From: Thiobacillus sp. UBA2597
GTDB taxonomy: Bacteria > Pseudomonadota > Gammaproteobacteria > Burkholderiales > Thiobacillaceae
Direction of reading: 5' to 3'
NCBI GenBank assembly: GCA_002339725.1
Contig: DDKN01000130.1
Span: 1-39,192 of the forward strand
DNA length: 39,192 nt
Shown here: in pieces, positions 7,016 through 16,500 of the stretch
Position numbering within the stretch: the first letter of the stretch is position 1
How the letters are laid out: the number at the start of each line of letters is the position of its first letter
The notes under the pieces: model-generated
What the model was told of the DNA's origin: nothing
Database searches by the model: none
The model's input: the letters and a program-made list of their open reading frames with translations, nothing else
Program-made: the position numbers and the translations under genes

Positions 7016-9597
7016 AAATGGCCGCGCGTGTCGGCGATGTCCCTGGCTCCGGCCGCCTTGGCCACCAGCACAGGCCGGCCGGCCTGGCTGAGCAGGGGTT
7101 CGACGACCCGGCTGGGCAGGGCACGGTGCAGGCCGCCCGGGCGCATCCCGACCACGATGAGATCGGCCCCGAGTTCCTCGGCCTGAGCCAACAGGGTCTC
7201 GGTCACCGGGCCCGAGACCAGGCGGGCATCGGCCTTGATGCCTTCCAGCGCCAGCATCTGTGTCGCCTCGTCCAAAGCCGCCTGCAACACGCTGCTGCTG
7301 GTGTGGTTGGCGACCGAGACCAGGGTAACCGGTACTCCGCTGTGTTTGGCAAGCGTGGCCGTGATCTCCAGGGCGGCCCGGGCACTGGGCGAGGCATCGA
7401 AGCAGACCATGATGCGACGGTGCCACAGGCGCGCGGCCTGCGGCACCACCAACACATGGCAGGGTGCCTCGCTGATGATCTTGGCCGCATGCAGGCCCAG
7501 CATGCGATCGGCCGGGCTTTTGGGCGGCCGTCGGCCGATGATCAAGAGATTGCTGTCGGCCTCCCCGGCGGCGGCGACCACCGCCTTGACCGGATCGCTG
7601 CCATGGCGGAGCACCCCGTTGCAGGGAACGGCCGTCTGCTGGCAGGCCTGGCGCACCGTGGCCAGGCGCGCCTCGGCCCGGTCGGCCGCCTCCTGCGGCG
7701 TGGCCATGGTCATGACATCCAGGGTCAGCCCCATGTGCCTGGCCAGGTCGAGCGCCACGCTCTGCGGTCCCCGGCTGTATTCCGAACCGTCGGTGGCAAG
7801 CATCAGGCGCAGGCGGCGGTGGCCGTCGGGCAGCACGTCGCCATGGCATTCCTTGAAGATGCGGGTCTTGCAGCTGCGGCAGACGTCGGGGTCCAGGGTC
7901 CAGTAAATGGCGCCAGAGATATTGGACTTGACCGGGAAAAAGCCCCCTTCGCCGATGTCCTTCAGGTATTCGCCCTGGCGCAGGAAGCGGTAGACCGAGT
8001 CCTTCAGCCGGTAGAAATACAGGCCGCCGCCCAGGCGCCGGCGCCGGCGCGCCTCCTGGGCCAGCATCTCGGCCCCGGCGACGTCGACGAAGTTGATCGC
8101 GGGGGCGACGATGACCGCGCTCTTCTGCAGCGGATTGTCCTCGTCGATCTGCTGCAGGGCGCGCTGGATATGGTCGACCGCACCGAAATAGATCGAACCG
8201 TGGATGCGCACGAAGCGCACCTGCGGGCATTCCGGTTTGCCCTTGGCGTTCTCGAAGTGATAGGCGCCCGCCTCGCCGGCCGGCACCACCGGCTCGATCA
8301 CCGGCCGCGAACTGCGGTAGAGGTACATGATGAGCGACAGCAGCACGCCCATGAAGATGCCCTCTTCCAGGTTGATCAGGGTGCCGATCAGGGTGACCCA
8401 GAGGATGGCGGCCTCCGGCTTGCTGGTCTGCCAAATCGACTTGATGTGGTGAAAATCGATCAGGCCCCAGGCCACCAGGAACAGGATGCCGGCCATGGCC
8501 GCGGTGGGGAGAAACGCGGCGAGTGGCGCCACCAGGAGCAGGATGACGACCAGAAAGACCGAGGCGAACACCGTGGCCATTGGGGTGCGGGCGCCGGCCT
8601 CGTAGTTGACGCCGCTCCGGTTGAACGAGCCGCTTGACGCATAGGCCGAGAAGAAGCTGCCGACCAGGTTGGACAGGCCCTGGCCGACGAATTCCTGGTT
8701 GCCGTCGATGCGCTGCTCGGAGCGGGTGGCGATGGCACGCGAGATCGACACCGCCTCGGTCAGCGCCAACAGGGTGATGATCAGCGCCGGCCGCGCGGTA
8801 TCGCGGATCGCCTGCCAGGAGAAATCGGGCACGGACAGCGGCGGCAGCCCGGCGGGCAGGGCGCCCACGGTCTTGATGCCGGTTGCCGCCTCGCCGCCGA
8901 GCAGGCTGTTGAGGATGAAGGCGGCAATGCTCCCCACCAGCATGGCGGCGATCATGTAGGGAAATTTCGGCAGCCAGCGCTTGGCTGCCATCCCGCTGAC
9001 CAGGGTGATGACACCCACCGCAGTGACCCAGGGATTGCTCTGGAAGAACTGGCTGATCAGCTGGTGGATCACCTCGTAGAACGGCGTGCCGCGCGGGATG
9101 GGCAGGCCGAAGAAGTTCTTGATCTGGCTGGCCGCGATCAGGATGGCGGCGCCGGCGGTGAAGCCGATCACCACGGTGTGCGAGATGAAATTGACCAGGG
9201 TGCCCATGCGCGCCAGGCCCAGCACCAGTTGATACAGCCCGACCAGAAAGGTGAGGGTGAGCACGAGCCGGATGTATTCCGGGCTGCCGGGCTCGGCCAG
9301 ATTGTGCAGGGCGGCGAAGATGGCAATGGAGATCGCGGTGGTCGGGCCCGAGACCAGGTGCCAGCTGGAGCCGAACAGGGCGGCGATGATGGCGGGCACC
9401 ATGGCGGCATAGAGGCCGTATTGCGGCGGCAGGCCGGCGATGGTGGCGAAGGCCACGCCCTGGGGCAGCACCACCATGGCGCCGGTGAGGCCGGCCATGG
9501 CGTCGTCCTTCAGGGTGGCGCGGTTGACCAGGGGCCACCAGTGGCGGAAGGGGGTGAAGGTTTCGATCCAGTGGGCGGCGGCGAAGGGGCGGGTCAT
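7012..9597 (-). CDS. SulP anion/bicarbonate transporter fused to STAS and two universal-stress domains
   Basis: The 861-residue fusion begins with a SulP membrane domain (about 20-410; AGLTGAMVVLPQGVAFA, AGLPPQYGLYAAM, VGQGLSNLVGSFFSAYASSGS). A STAS domain follows at about 450-560, then a short cysteine cluster (VCRSCKTRIFKEC). Two tandem UspA-like domains occupy roughly 595-725 (MLATDGSEYSRGPQSV) and 725-850 (MVCFDASPSARAALE). SulP proteins carry sulfate, bicarbonate or other anions. Neither USP copy shows the full classical nucleotide-binding loop, so ATP or AMP sensing is uncertain. The frame opens at 9729; I chose the ATG at 9597 because SulP homology begins shortly after it, but no strong ribosome-binding site is visible. 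It diverges from the second SulP gene. Confidence 0.87.
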   Translation of the reverse strand: MTRPFAAAHWIETFTPFRHWWPLVNRATLKDDAMAGLTGAMVVLPQGVAFATIAGLPPQYGLYAAMVPAIIAALFGSSWHLVSGPTTAISIAIFAALHNLAEPGSPEYIRLVLTLTFLVGLYQLVLGLARMGTLVNFISHTVVIGFTAGAAILIAASQIKNFFGLPIPRGTPFYEVIHQLISQFFQSNPWVTAVGVITLVSGMAAKRWLPKFPYMIAAMLVGSIAAFILNSLLGGEAATGIKTVGALPAGLPPLSVPDFSWQAIRDTARPALIITLLALTEAVSISRAIATRSEQRIDGNQEFVGQGLSNLVGSFFSAYASSGSFNRSGVNYEAGARTPMATVFASVFLVVILLLVAPLAAFLPTAAMAGILFLVAWGLIDFHHIKSIWQTSKPEAAILWVTLIGTLINLEEGIFMGVLLSLIMYLYRSSRPVIEPVVPAGEAGAYHFENAKGKPECPQVRFVRIHGSIYFGAVDHIQRALQQIDEDNPLQKSAVIVAPAINFVDVAGAEMLAQEARRRRRLGGGLYFYRLKDSVYRFLRQGEYLKDIGEGGFFPVKSNISGAIYWTLDPDVCRSCKTRIFKECHGDVLPDGHRRLRLMLATDGSEYSRGPQSVALDLARHMGLTLDVMTMATPQEAADRAEARLATVRQACQQTAVPCNGVLRHGSDPVKAVVAAAGEADSNLLIIGRRPPKSPADRMLGLHAAKIISEAPCHVLVVPQAARLWHRRIMVCFDASPSARAALEITATLAKHSGVPVTLVSVANHTSSSVLQAALDEATQMLALEGIKADARLVSGPVTETLLAQAEELGADLIVVGMRPGGLHRALPSRVVEPLLSQAGRPVLVAKAAGARDIADTRGHL

Positions 9598-9762
9598 GTT
9601 CGGCTTGATCGGGTGTAGGGCAGGAAAATCGGCTGGGTTGGCAGGAAATTGGGCGGACGCGGGCAGGCCGTCAGCATCGAGTCCGCCTCTGCGTCCGGCT
9701 CTCGCCAGTATAGCGGCCGGCAACGACAACGGCCGCAGCGGTTCGGTGGCGCGAAAAGTGCT

Positions 9763-9768
9763 ACAATT
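9763..9768 (+). promoter_or_regulatory. Possible -10 element for the SulP-dab operon
   Basis: TACAAT lies about 95 bp before the SulP start codon at 9861 and about 40 bp before the hairpin at 9808. No good -35 hexamer stands 16-18 bp upstream, so an activator-dependent promoter or a false match are both possible. Confidence 0.35.
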
Positions 9769-9807
9769 TGCAACTTAATTTCTACGCCCCTTTCTGCAAT
9801 CGATGAA

Positions 9808-9835
9808 AACGGCCATCCGCGATGGCTGTTTTTTT
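9808..9835 (+). terminator. Terminator-like hairpin in the leader of the SulP-dab operon
   Basis: Ten-base arms at 9808-9817 and 9821-9830 pair with one G-U pair around a CGC loop. A run of seven T (9829-9835) follows. This is an intrinsic-terminator shape on the plus strand, located 26 bp before the preferred SulP start codon (9861). It could attenuate the operon, or end a short transcript started near 9775. Confidence 0.6.
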
Positions 9836-9860
9836 GCCTGAGCAAAACGAAAGCGCCGAA

Positions 9861-11984
9861 ATGAAAGCACTGAGCCGTTTCTTCCCCTTCCTGCGCTGGT
9901 TCCCCCTGACCGGGGATGTGATCAAGGCCGACTTCATGGCCGGCTTGACCGTGGCCCTGGTGTTGATTCCGCAGTCCATGGCCTATGCCCAGCTGGCCGG
10001 TTTGCCCGCCTACTACGGCCTCTATGCGGCCTTCCTGCCGGTGGCGGTCGCCTCGCTCTGGGGCTCCTCCAACCAGCTCGGCACCGGACCCGTGGCGGTG
10101 GTTTCGCTGCTGACGGCCTCCTCCCTGGCGGTGCTGGCGGCACCGGGTTCCGAGGATTTCATCGCCCTGGCTATCATGCTCGCCTTCCTGGTCGGCCTGG
10201 TGCAGTTGACTTTGGGCGTGTTCAAGCTGGGCGTGGTGGTGAACTTCCTGTCCCATCCGGTGATCGTCGGCTTCACCAACGCCGCGGCCATCATCATCGG
10301 CCTGTCCCAGGTCTCCAAGCTGTTCGGCGTGCCCATGGGGCGCAGCGAATCCTTCATGGCCGACATCTGGGGCGTCCTGCAGCAGATCGGTGACACCCAT
10401 CTGCCCACGCTGGCCATGGGCATCGGCGCCATCGCCATCATGTGGGCGATCCGCAAATACAAGCCCCAATGGCCCGGGGTGCTGATCGCGGTGGTGATCA
10501 CCACCACCATCAGCTGGGCCATCGGCTTCGAGAACAACCTCAAGGGCCATCTGGAGCAGGTGGCCGATGCCGATCTCAAGGCCATGGTCAAGCACGTGGC
10601 CGACACCGACCACCAATTGAAGGTCCTGAACCAGGAGATCGCCGACAAGACCACGGCCTTGTTGGCGGCGGAAAAGGAAGAGGGCAAGCACAGCCAGAAC
10701 GTGGTGGCCCAGGAGGCCGACCTCACCCTGAGCCGGATGACGGCCAGCACGATCGAGGCGGAACTGAATGCGCTCAAGGCCCGGCTGCGCCACATCCAGG
10801 TGGTGCGCGCCGTCGACGCGGCTGGTGAGACGGTGGGGCTTTATGTCGCGGGCAAGGCGCCGGCCGGGGTCAAACTCGATGGCTATACCTACCGCATCCG
10901 CAAGGTCGACGGCGACAAGTTCCGCCTGGTGGGCGGCGGTGAGGTGGTCGGCAGCATCCCGGAAGGCTTGCCGCATTTCAGCCTGCCCCCCTTCGACATG
11001 AGCAAGCTCGGCAGCCTGCTTTCGGCCGCGCTGGTCATCTCCCTGGTCGGCTTCATGGAGGCGATCTCCATCGCCAAGGCCATTGCCGCCAAGACCAAGC
11101 AGCGCATCGATCCCAACCAGGAGCTGATCGGACAGGGTCTGGCCAATGTGGTGGGCAGCTTCTCCCAGTCCTTCCCGGTCTCGGGTTCCTTCTCCCGTTC
11201 GGCGGTCAACATGAATGCCGGGGCGAAGACCGGCCTGAGCGCGGTCTTCACCGCCGTGATCGTGCTGGTGGTGTTGCTTTTCCTCACCCCCCTGCTCTAT
11301 CACCTGCCGCAGGCGGTGCTGGCCGCCATCATCATCATGGCGGTGATCGGTCTGATCAACGTGGAGGCGATCAAGGAGGCCTGGCGCGCGCACAAACACG
11401 ACGGCGCCGCCGCCATCGTCACCTTTGCCAGCACCCTCCTGTTCGCGCCGCATCTGGACAAGGGCATCATGGTCGGTGCCGGCCTGGCCATCGTGCTCTT
11501 CCTGTTGCGCAGCATGACTCCGCGTGTCGCCATTCTGGGGCGCTACAGCGACGGCACCCTGCGCGACATCAAGGTCAACCCCAACCTCGCCACCAGCCGT
11601 CACGTGGTGGCGATGCGCTTCGACGGCTCGCTCTACTTCGCCAACGTGTCCTACTTCGAGGACGCCGTGCTGGAGGCGATGTCCGACCATCCCGAGGCCA
11701 AGTACATCCTGATCGTGGGCGATGCCATCAACCAGCTCGACGCCTCGGGCGAGGAGGTGATGCATCACCTGGTCGAGCGCCTGCGCGAGAACGGGGTGGA
11801 GCTGGTATTCTCCGGCCTCAAGAAACAGGTGCTCGACGTCATGCGCAACACCCACTTGCTCGATCTGATCGGCCCGCAGAACATCTTCGCCACGGAGAAC
11901 CAGGCCCTGGCCGCGATCTACGAGCGGCTGGGCGCCGAGGCGGCGGACGACCTGCTTTGTCCGGTGTTGCCAAGCCGCGCATGA
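9861..11984 (+). CDS. SulP-family transporter with coiled-coil insertion and STAS domain
   Basis: The 707-residue protein (from MKALSRFFPF) carries SulP signatures AGLTVALVLIPQSMAYAQ and GLPAYYGLYAAF near the N-terminus, and GQGLANVVGSFSQSFPVSGS after the middle. A C-terminal STAS domain lies around 575-690. Between residues ~224 and ~367 lies an insertion absent from ordinary SulP proteins. It is a charged, heptad-like helical stretch followed by a small beta-rich segment, and it ends just before the conserved GSIPEGLP turn. By SulP topology this loop should be on the periplasmic side (inference). The gene precedes dabA and the antiporter-like genes, so bicarbonate uptake is the best guess over sulfate. 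An upstream ATG at 9822 would lie inside the terminator-like stem. Confidence 0.9.
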   Translation: MKALSRFFPFLRWFPLTGDVIKADFMAGLTVALVLIPQSMAYAQLAGLPAYYGLYAAFLPVAVASLWGSSNQLGTGPVAVVSLLTASSLAVLAAPGSEDFIALAIMLAFLVGLVQLTLGVFKLGVVVNFLSHPVIVGFTNAAAIIIGLSQVSKLFGVPMGRSESFMADIWGVLQQIGDTHLPTLAMGIGAIAIMWAIRKYKPQWPGVLIAVVITTTISWAIGFENNLKGHLEQVADADLKAMVKHVADTDHQLKVLNQEIADKTTALLAAEKEEGKHSQNVVAQEADLTLSRMTASTIEAELNALKARLRHIQVVRAVDAAGETVGLYVAGKAPAGVKLDGYTYRIRKVDGDKFRLVGGGEVVGSIPEGLPHFSLPPFDMSKLGSLLSAALVISLVGFMEAISIAKAIAAKTKQRIDPNQELIGQGLANVVGSFSQSFPVSGSFSRSAVNMNAGAKTGLSAVFTAVIVLVVLLFLTPLLYHLPQAVLAAIIIMAVIGLINVEAIKEAWRAHKHDGAAAIVTFASTLLFAPHLDKGIMVGAGLAIVLFLLRSMTPRVAILGRYSDGTLRDIKVNPNLATSRHVVAMRFDGSLYFANVSYFEDAVLEAMSDHPEAKYILIVGDAINQLDASGEEVMHHLVERLRENGVELVFSGLKKQVLDVMRNTHLLDLIGPQNIFATENQALAAIYERLGAEAADDLLCPVLPSRA

Positions 11985-12053
11985 GGCGGGCATGTCGGCT
12001 AAGAGGCTGAGCATGACGGGCAATCCGGCCGTGTCGAGGCAAGCGGGGGGCTG

Positions 12054-13523
12054 ATGGAGGCGGCTTCGCTACTCAGAAGCCTCCTCTTCATCCCCTTGGC
12101 AGGGGTCTTGCTCATCGGGCTATTGCCCGGCCGCCGCATGGCCCTGGTGCGCGGCATCGCCCTGGCCACCACCAGCGCCAGCCTTGGCTACGTCATCTGG
12201 CTCTATAGCCAGTTCGATCCCAATTTCGCCGGCGTCCAGTTCTATCAGTCCCACACCTGGAACCCCCGCCTGGGCAGTGCCTTTGTCCTGGCCATCGATG
12301 GCATCTCGCTGATCATGCTCTTGCTCGCCAGTCTGCTGGGACTGGTGGCGGTGCTGGCCTCGAGCGGCATTCGGCAGCGGGTCAAGGCCTACTACATGCT
12401 GCTACTCATCGCCCAGGGGCTGATGCTGGGGGTCTTCCTGGCGCGCGACTGGTCGATGTTCTACGCCTTCTGGCAGTTGAGCCTGATTCCCCTGTTTTTC
12501 CTGATCAGGCACTGGGGCGGCGCCGACCGGCACCGGGCCGCCTTCAACTTCGCGCTCTACCCCCTGGCGGGCTCGTTGTTCATCCTGCTGGCCCTGCTCA
12601 TGCTCTACGATATGGTGCCGGGACAGACGGTGTTCGAAATGACCCTGATGCGCGAGAGCGGGCGCGAGTTGCCCGAGTCGATGCAGATCTGGCTCTTTCT
12701 CTGTTTTCTGGTCGGCTTTGGCGTGACCATGGCGATCTTTCCCCTGCATGGCTGGGCCCCCTTGGCGCAAACCGGAGCGGCCGGGCCGGTCGCCATCCTG
12801 CTCGCCGGCGTGGTGTTCAAGATGGGCACCTATGGCCTGATCCGCGCCGCCAGCATGTTGCCCGAGGCGATGGCAGCCCTGCAGGGTCCGCTCAGCGTGC
12901 TGGCCTTGGCCGGATTGATCTACGGCGCCGTCCTGGCCTGGAACCAGCGCACGTTCAAGGCCATGATCGCCTATGCCTCGGTGTCGTCCATGGCGCTGGC
13001 ACTGCTCGGTCTGACCACCCTGAACAACGCCGGCATCACCGGTGCCGTGCTGCAGCTGGTGGCACATGGGCTCGTGGTCGGCGCCCTCTTTCTCTTGGCC
13101 GAGTGGCTTGAAGGGCACGGCCGAGGCCGGCCCGGTGTTGACGAGGCTGCGCTGATGCGGGCGATGCCGCGCTTCGCCGTCGTCACCGTGCTGGCCCTGT
13201 TTACCGCCATCGGCCTGCCTGGCACGGCGGGTTTCATCGCCCTGCTGCATGTCCTGATTGGCGGCTTCCAGGCCTGGGGCGGCTGGATCGCCCTGCTCAG
13301 CCTGACGCTGCTGATCAGCGCCAGCTATGTCCTGCGCAGCGTCGGCCGCCTGCTCGCCCCCCCGCCCGCCAGCCGGGCGGGGTCCCTGCCCGACCTGACG
13401 CTGACCGGGCTGGCCACCGCCGTGGCACTGATCGGCGCGAGTCTGCTGATCGGCCTCTACCCGACGCCGCTGCTGGAGCTGATGGGCTCCTCGGTCAGGC
13501 GCCTGGCGCAGCTGTTCGCATGA
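12054..13523 (+). CDS. NuoM/MrpD-like antiporter-family subunit, lacking key charged residues
   Basis: The 489-residue polytopic protein of the proton-antiporter family (NuoM/NuoN/MrpD) has FPLHGWAPLAQ and the MGTYGLIRAAS helix. The glutamate that is near-universal in the family is Q141 here (YAFWQLSLIP), and the TM7 lysine is T225 (GVTMAIFPLHGW). The TM8 lysine K256 (VFKMGTYG) is kept. The acidic residue of the late PGT-x-GF helix is also missing (PGTAGFIALLH). It probably serves as a structural or specialised subunit of the DabA-associated membrane complex rather than a normal proton channel (inference). It begins 70 bp after the SulP gene and ends 7 bp before dabA. Confidence 0.85.
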   Translation: MEAASLLRSLLFIPLAGVLLIGLLPGRRMALVRGIALATTSASLGYVIWLYSQFDPNFAGVQFYQSHTWNPRLGSAFVLAIDGISLIMLLLASLLGLVAVLASSGIRQRVKAYYMLLLIAQGLMLGVFLARDWSMFYAFWQLSLIPLFFLIRHWGGADRHRAAFNFALYPLAGSLFILLALLMLYDMVPGQTVFEMTLMRESGRELPESMQIWLFLCFLVGFGVTMAIFPLHGWAPLAQTGAAGPVAILLAGVVFKMGTYGLIRAASMLPEAMAALQGPLSVLALAGLIYGAVLAWNQRTFKAMIAYASVSSMALALLGLTTLNNAGITGAVLQLVAHGLVVGALFLLAEWLEGHGRGRPGVDEAALMRAMPRFAVVTVLALFTAIGLPGTAGFIALLHVLIGGFQAWGGWIALLSLTLLISASYVLRSVGRLLAPPPASRAGSLPDLTLTGLATAVALIGASLLIGLYPTPLLELMGSSVRRLAQLFA

Positions 13524-13530
13524 GGCCGCA

Positions 13531-16500
13531 ATGAGCGCCAGCTGCCCGGCCCCGAACCAGGATCTGCGTGCCGCGCTGCGCCAGGCGGTCGAACGGCTGA
13601 CGCATGTGTTGCCGACCCAGGCACCGCTCAGGGACTTCGTACCCCAAAATCCTCTGCACGGTTTCCGGCATCTGCCATTCCGTCAGGCGTTGGCCGAGGC
13701 GGGGCGCCGGCTCGGTGGGCGGGGTTACCTGCCGGCCGAGGCCTTCGTCGCGCATTACCTGCAAGGGCGCATCGATCAGGGCGACTTGCGCGCCGCCTGC
13801 GACAGCCTGCCCGAGCTGGCGGCCGATGAGGTGTTGCTGGCCACGCCCTCCGGCCCGATCAGACGGCGCGCGGTCTACCAGGTCGTCCTGCTCGCCGGTC
13901 TTTCCCCGATCACCCCGAGCGAGCTCCTCTGGCGCATCGACGAGGAAGGCGCGCTCGAGCGCTTTCAGGACGACGTCGACGCCGTCAATCGTCAGCGTCT
14001 GCTGGCCGCGGCCGGGGATGTGAGCCCAGCCCGGGCCATTGCGGAACTGTGGCAGGCCTGTTTGTCGGTGCTGGGCATCGGGCAGGGCGTACATCCCCCG
14101 GAGGCGCCAATGGAGCCGGGCAGCGAACAGTGGCGCACGCTGCCGGATGAGCCGCCGGCCGAGCGCCTGCCCGGGGCCGACGAAGCCGGGACGGCCCAGG
14201 CGCTCGAGCGCGAATCGAGCCTGCTGCTGGCACAGCTGTTGGATCGGATCGGCAGCGACTGGACCCTGCGCAGCCTGCTGCAGGCCCTGACCGGGCACGA
14301 CCTGATGGAGGCGTTGCGTCCCTATCTTTTGCGCCATCTGGCCGCCCATCTCGACCAAGGCATGGCCGCCTGGCACAACCCGGCGCGCGGTTTGGGTTTC
14401 TATATCGCCTGGCGCACCAGCGCCGAGCAGGACCTGGGCTGGTTGCTCGGTGACCTGCCAACGTGGCGCCAACAACTGGAGCGGCTGCCGGACGATCCGC
14501 TCGATGCCTTGCTCCAGGAGCTGCAATCGCTTGGCCTGAAGCCGGAACACTGGGACGCTTACCTCGAGCGGCTGGCCCAGGAACTGCCCGGCTGGTCCGG
14601 CATGTTCCTGTGGCGCCAGCAGAACCCGGACTACGCCCCGGCCGGCGGCATCCCGGTCGACATGCTCGATTACCTCGCGGTGCGCCTGGTGCTCGAGCGC
14701 CTGTTCGCCCAGCGCCTGTGCCATCGGCACTGGCGCATCGAGGCGAGTCTGCCGGCACTGCAAGGCTATTTCCAGCGGCATCCGGCCGAGCTTTTGGTGC
14801 GCGCGGCCCTTTATCACGACCCCCTGCCCGAACACCTGCAACAGTTGGCGCAGCGTCGGCTGCGTGATGCGACCCGTCGGGAAGACCAAGCGCACGCTGC
14901 CGACTGGTACGACCTCGCGCAGGCGATCCGGGCCTGGCGCCAGGGCGCGCTGTCCGGGCGGCCGGAGGCCGTCTCGCCCGGCCGCACCGCCTGGCCGCTG
15001 TTCCGCCTGGCCCAGCACCTGGGCCTGGCCGCGCCCGAGATCGAGCGCCTCGGCCGCGCCGGTGTCGAACGATTGCTGGCCTGTGCCGCCGCGCTCGATG
15101 AGGAGCGCGCCGGCTATCTCTGGCTCAACGCCTACGAGGGGCATTACCGCGAGCAGATCTTCGCCGCGCTCGCCGCCAACCATGGCCGCAATCCGGTGCG
15201 CCGGGCAGGGCGGCCCGAGGCGCAGATGATCTTCTGCATGGACAGTCAGGAAGAGGGCATGCGGCGTCATGTCGAGGAGTTGAACCCGGCGGTCGAGACC
15301 TTCGGCGCTGCCGGCTTCTTCGGCCTCGCCATCCACTGGCGCGGCCTGGACGACGAGGGCGTGACCCCGCTTAGCCCGGTCACGGCGACCCCGGCCCACG
15401 AAGTGCGGGAGCTGGCCGCACCGGGCGCAGAGGCCCTGCATGCCGAGCACAGCCGGCGGCGCGCGCAGCGCCTCAAGTACCAGGCCTGGTTGCATCAGGG
15501 CAGCCGGCGCGGTCTGCTCGGCGCCACGGCGATCACCCTGGCCGCGGCGCCGCTGACGCTGCCCATCCTGGCGGGCAAGCTGCTGCTGCCGGCGCGCCTG
15601 GCCAGGTGGAGCCAGCGCCTGCGCGAACGGTTCGACCGGGTGGTGCCGAGCCGGGTCGCCATCACCGCGCCGGCCGACAGTCCGCCCGCCCGTACGGCAG
15701 CCCCGCGTCCGGGCTTCACCGATGCCGAACAGGCCGAGCGGGTGGGCGAGTTTCTGCGCAGCATCGGCCTCACGGACAATTTCGCCTCCTTCGTCGTTCT
15801 GGTCGGCCACGGCTCGCACAGCCAGAACAACCCGCACCTGGCGGCCTATAACTGCGCGGCCTGCTCGGGCCGCCACAGCGGCCCGAACGCCCGGGTGCTG
15901 GCGGCCATGGCCAACCGGCTGGAGGTGCGCGGCCGGCTGGCCGAGCAGGGCATCTTCATCCCCAACGACACCTGGTTCGTCGGGGTCGAACATGACACCT
16001 GCGACGACCAGATCGCCTGGTACGACGAGGACCTGGTGCCGCCGGTGATATACAGTCGATTCGTCGAACTGAAGGCGCTCTTGCTCGAGGCCGGCCAGCG
16101 GCACGCCCAGGAACGCTGTCGCTACTTCGCCGCGGTCCCGGCCGGGATCACCCCCGAGCGGGCCGTGCGCCACGTGGCCGAGCGCGCCGCCGATTTTTCC
16201 CAGACCCGGCCCGAACTCGGCTATGCCGCCAACGCCGCCGCCTTCATCGGACGCCGGGCCATGAGCCGCGGCGTCTTCCTCGATCGCCGCGTCTTCCTGA
16301 TCTCGTATGAGCCGGCTCAGGACACCGATGGCAGGATCCTCGAGCGCGTGCTGCTGGACAACGTCCCGGTCGCGGCCGGCATCAATTTGGCCTATTACTG
16401 CTCGACGGTGGACAACGCGCGTTACGGTTGCGGCAGCGCGGTCGTGCATAACCCGACCGGCCTCATGGGCGTGATGGCGGGCGCCGCCTCCGATCTGGGC

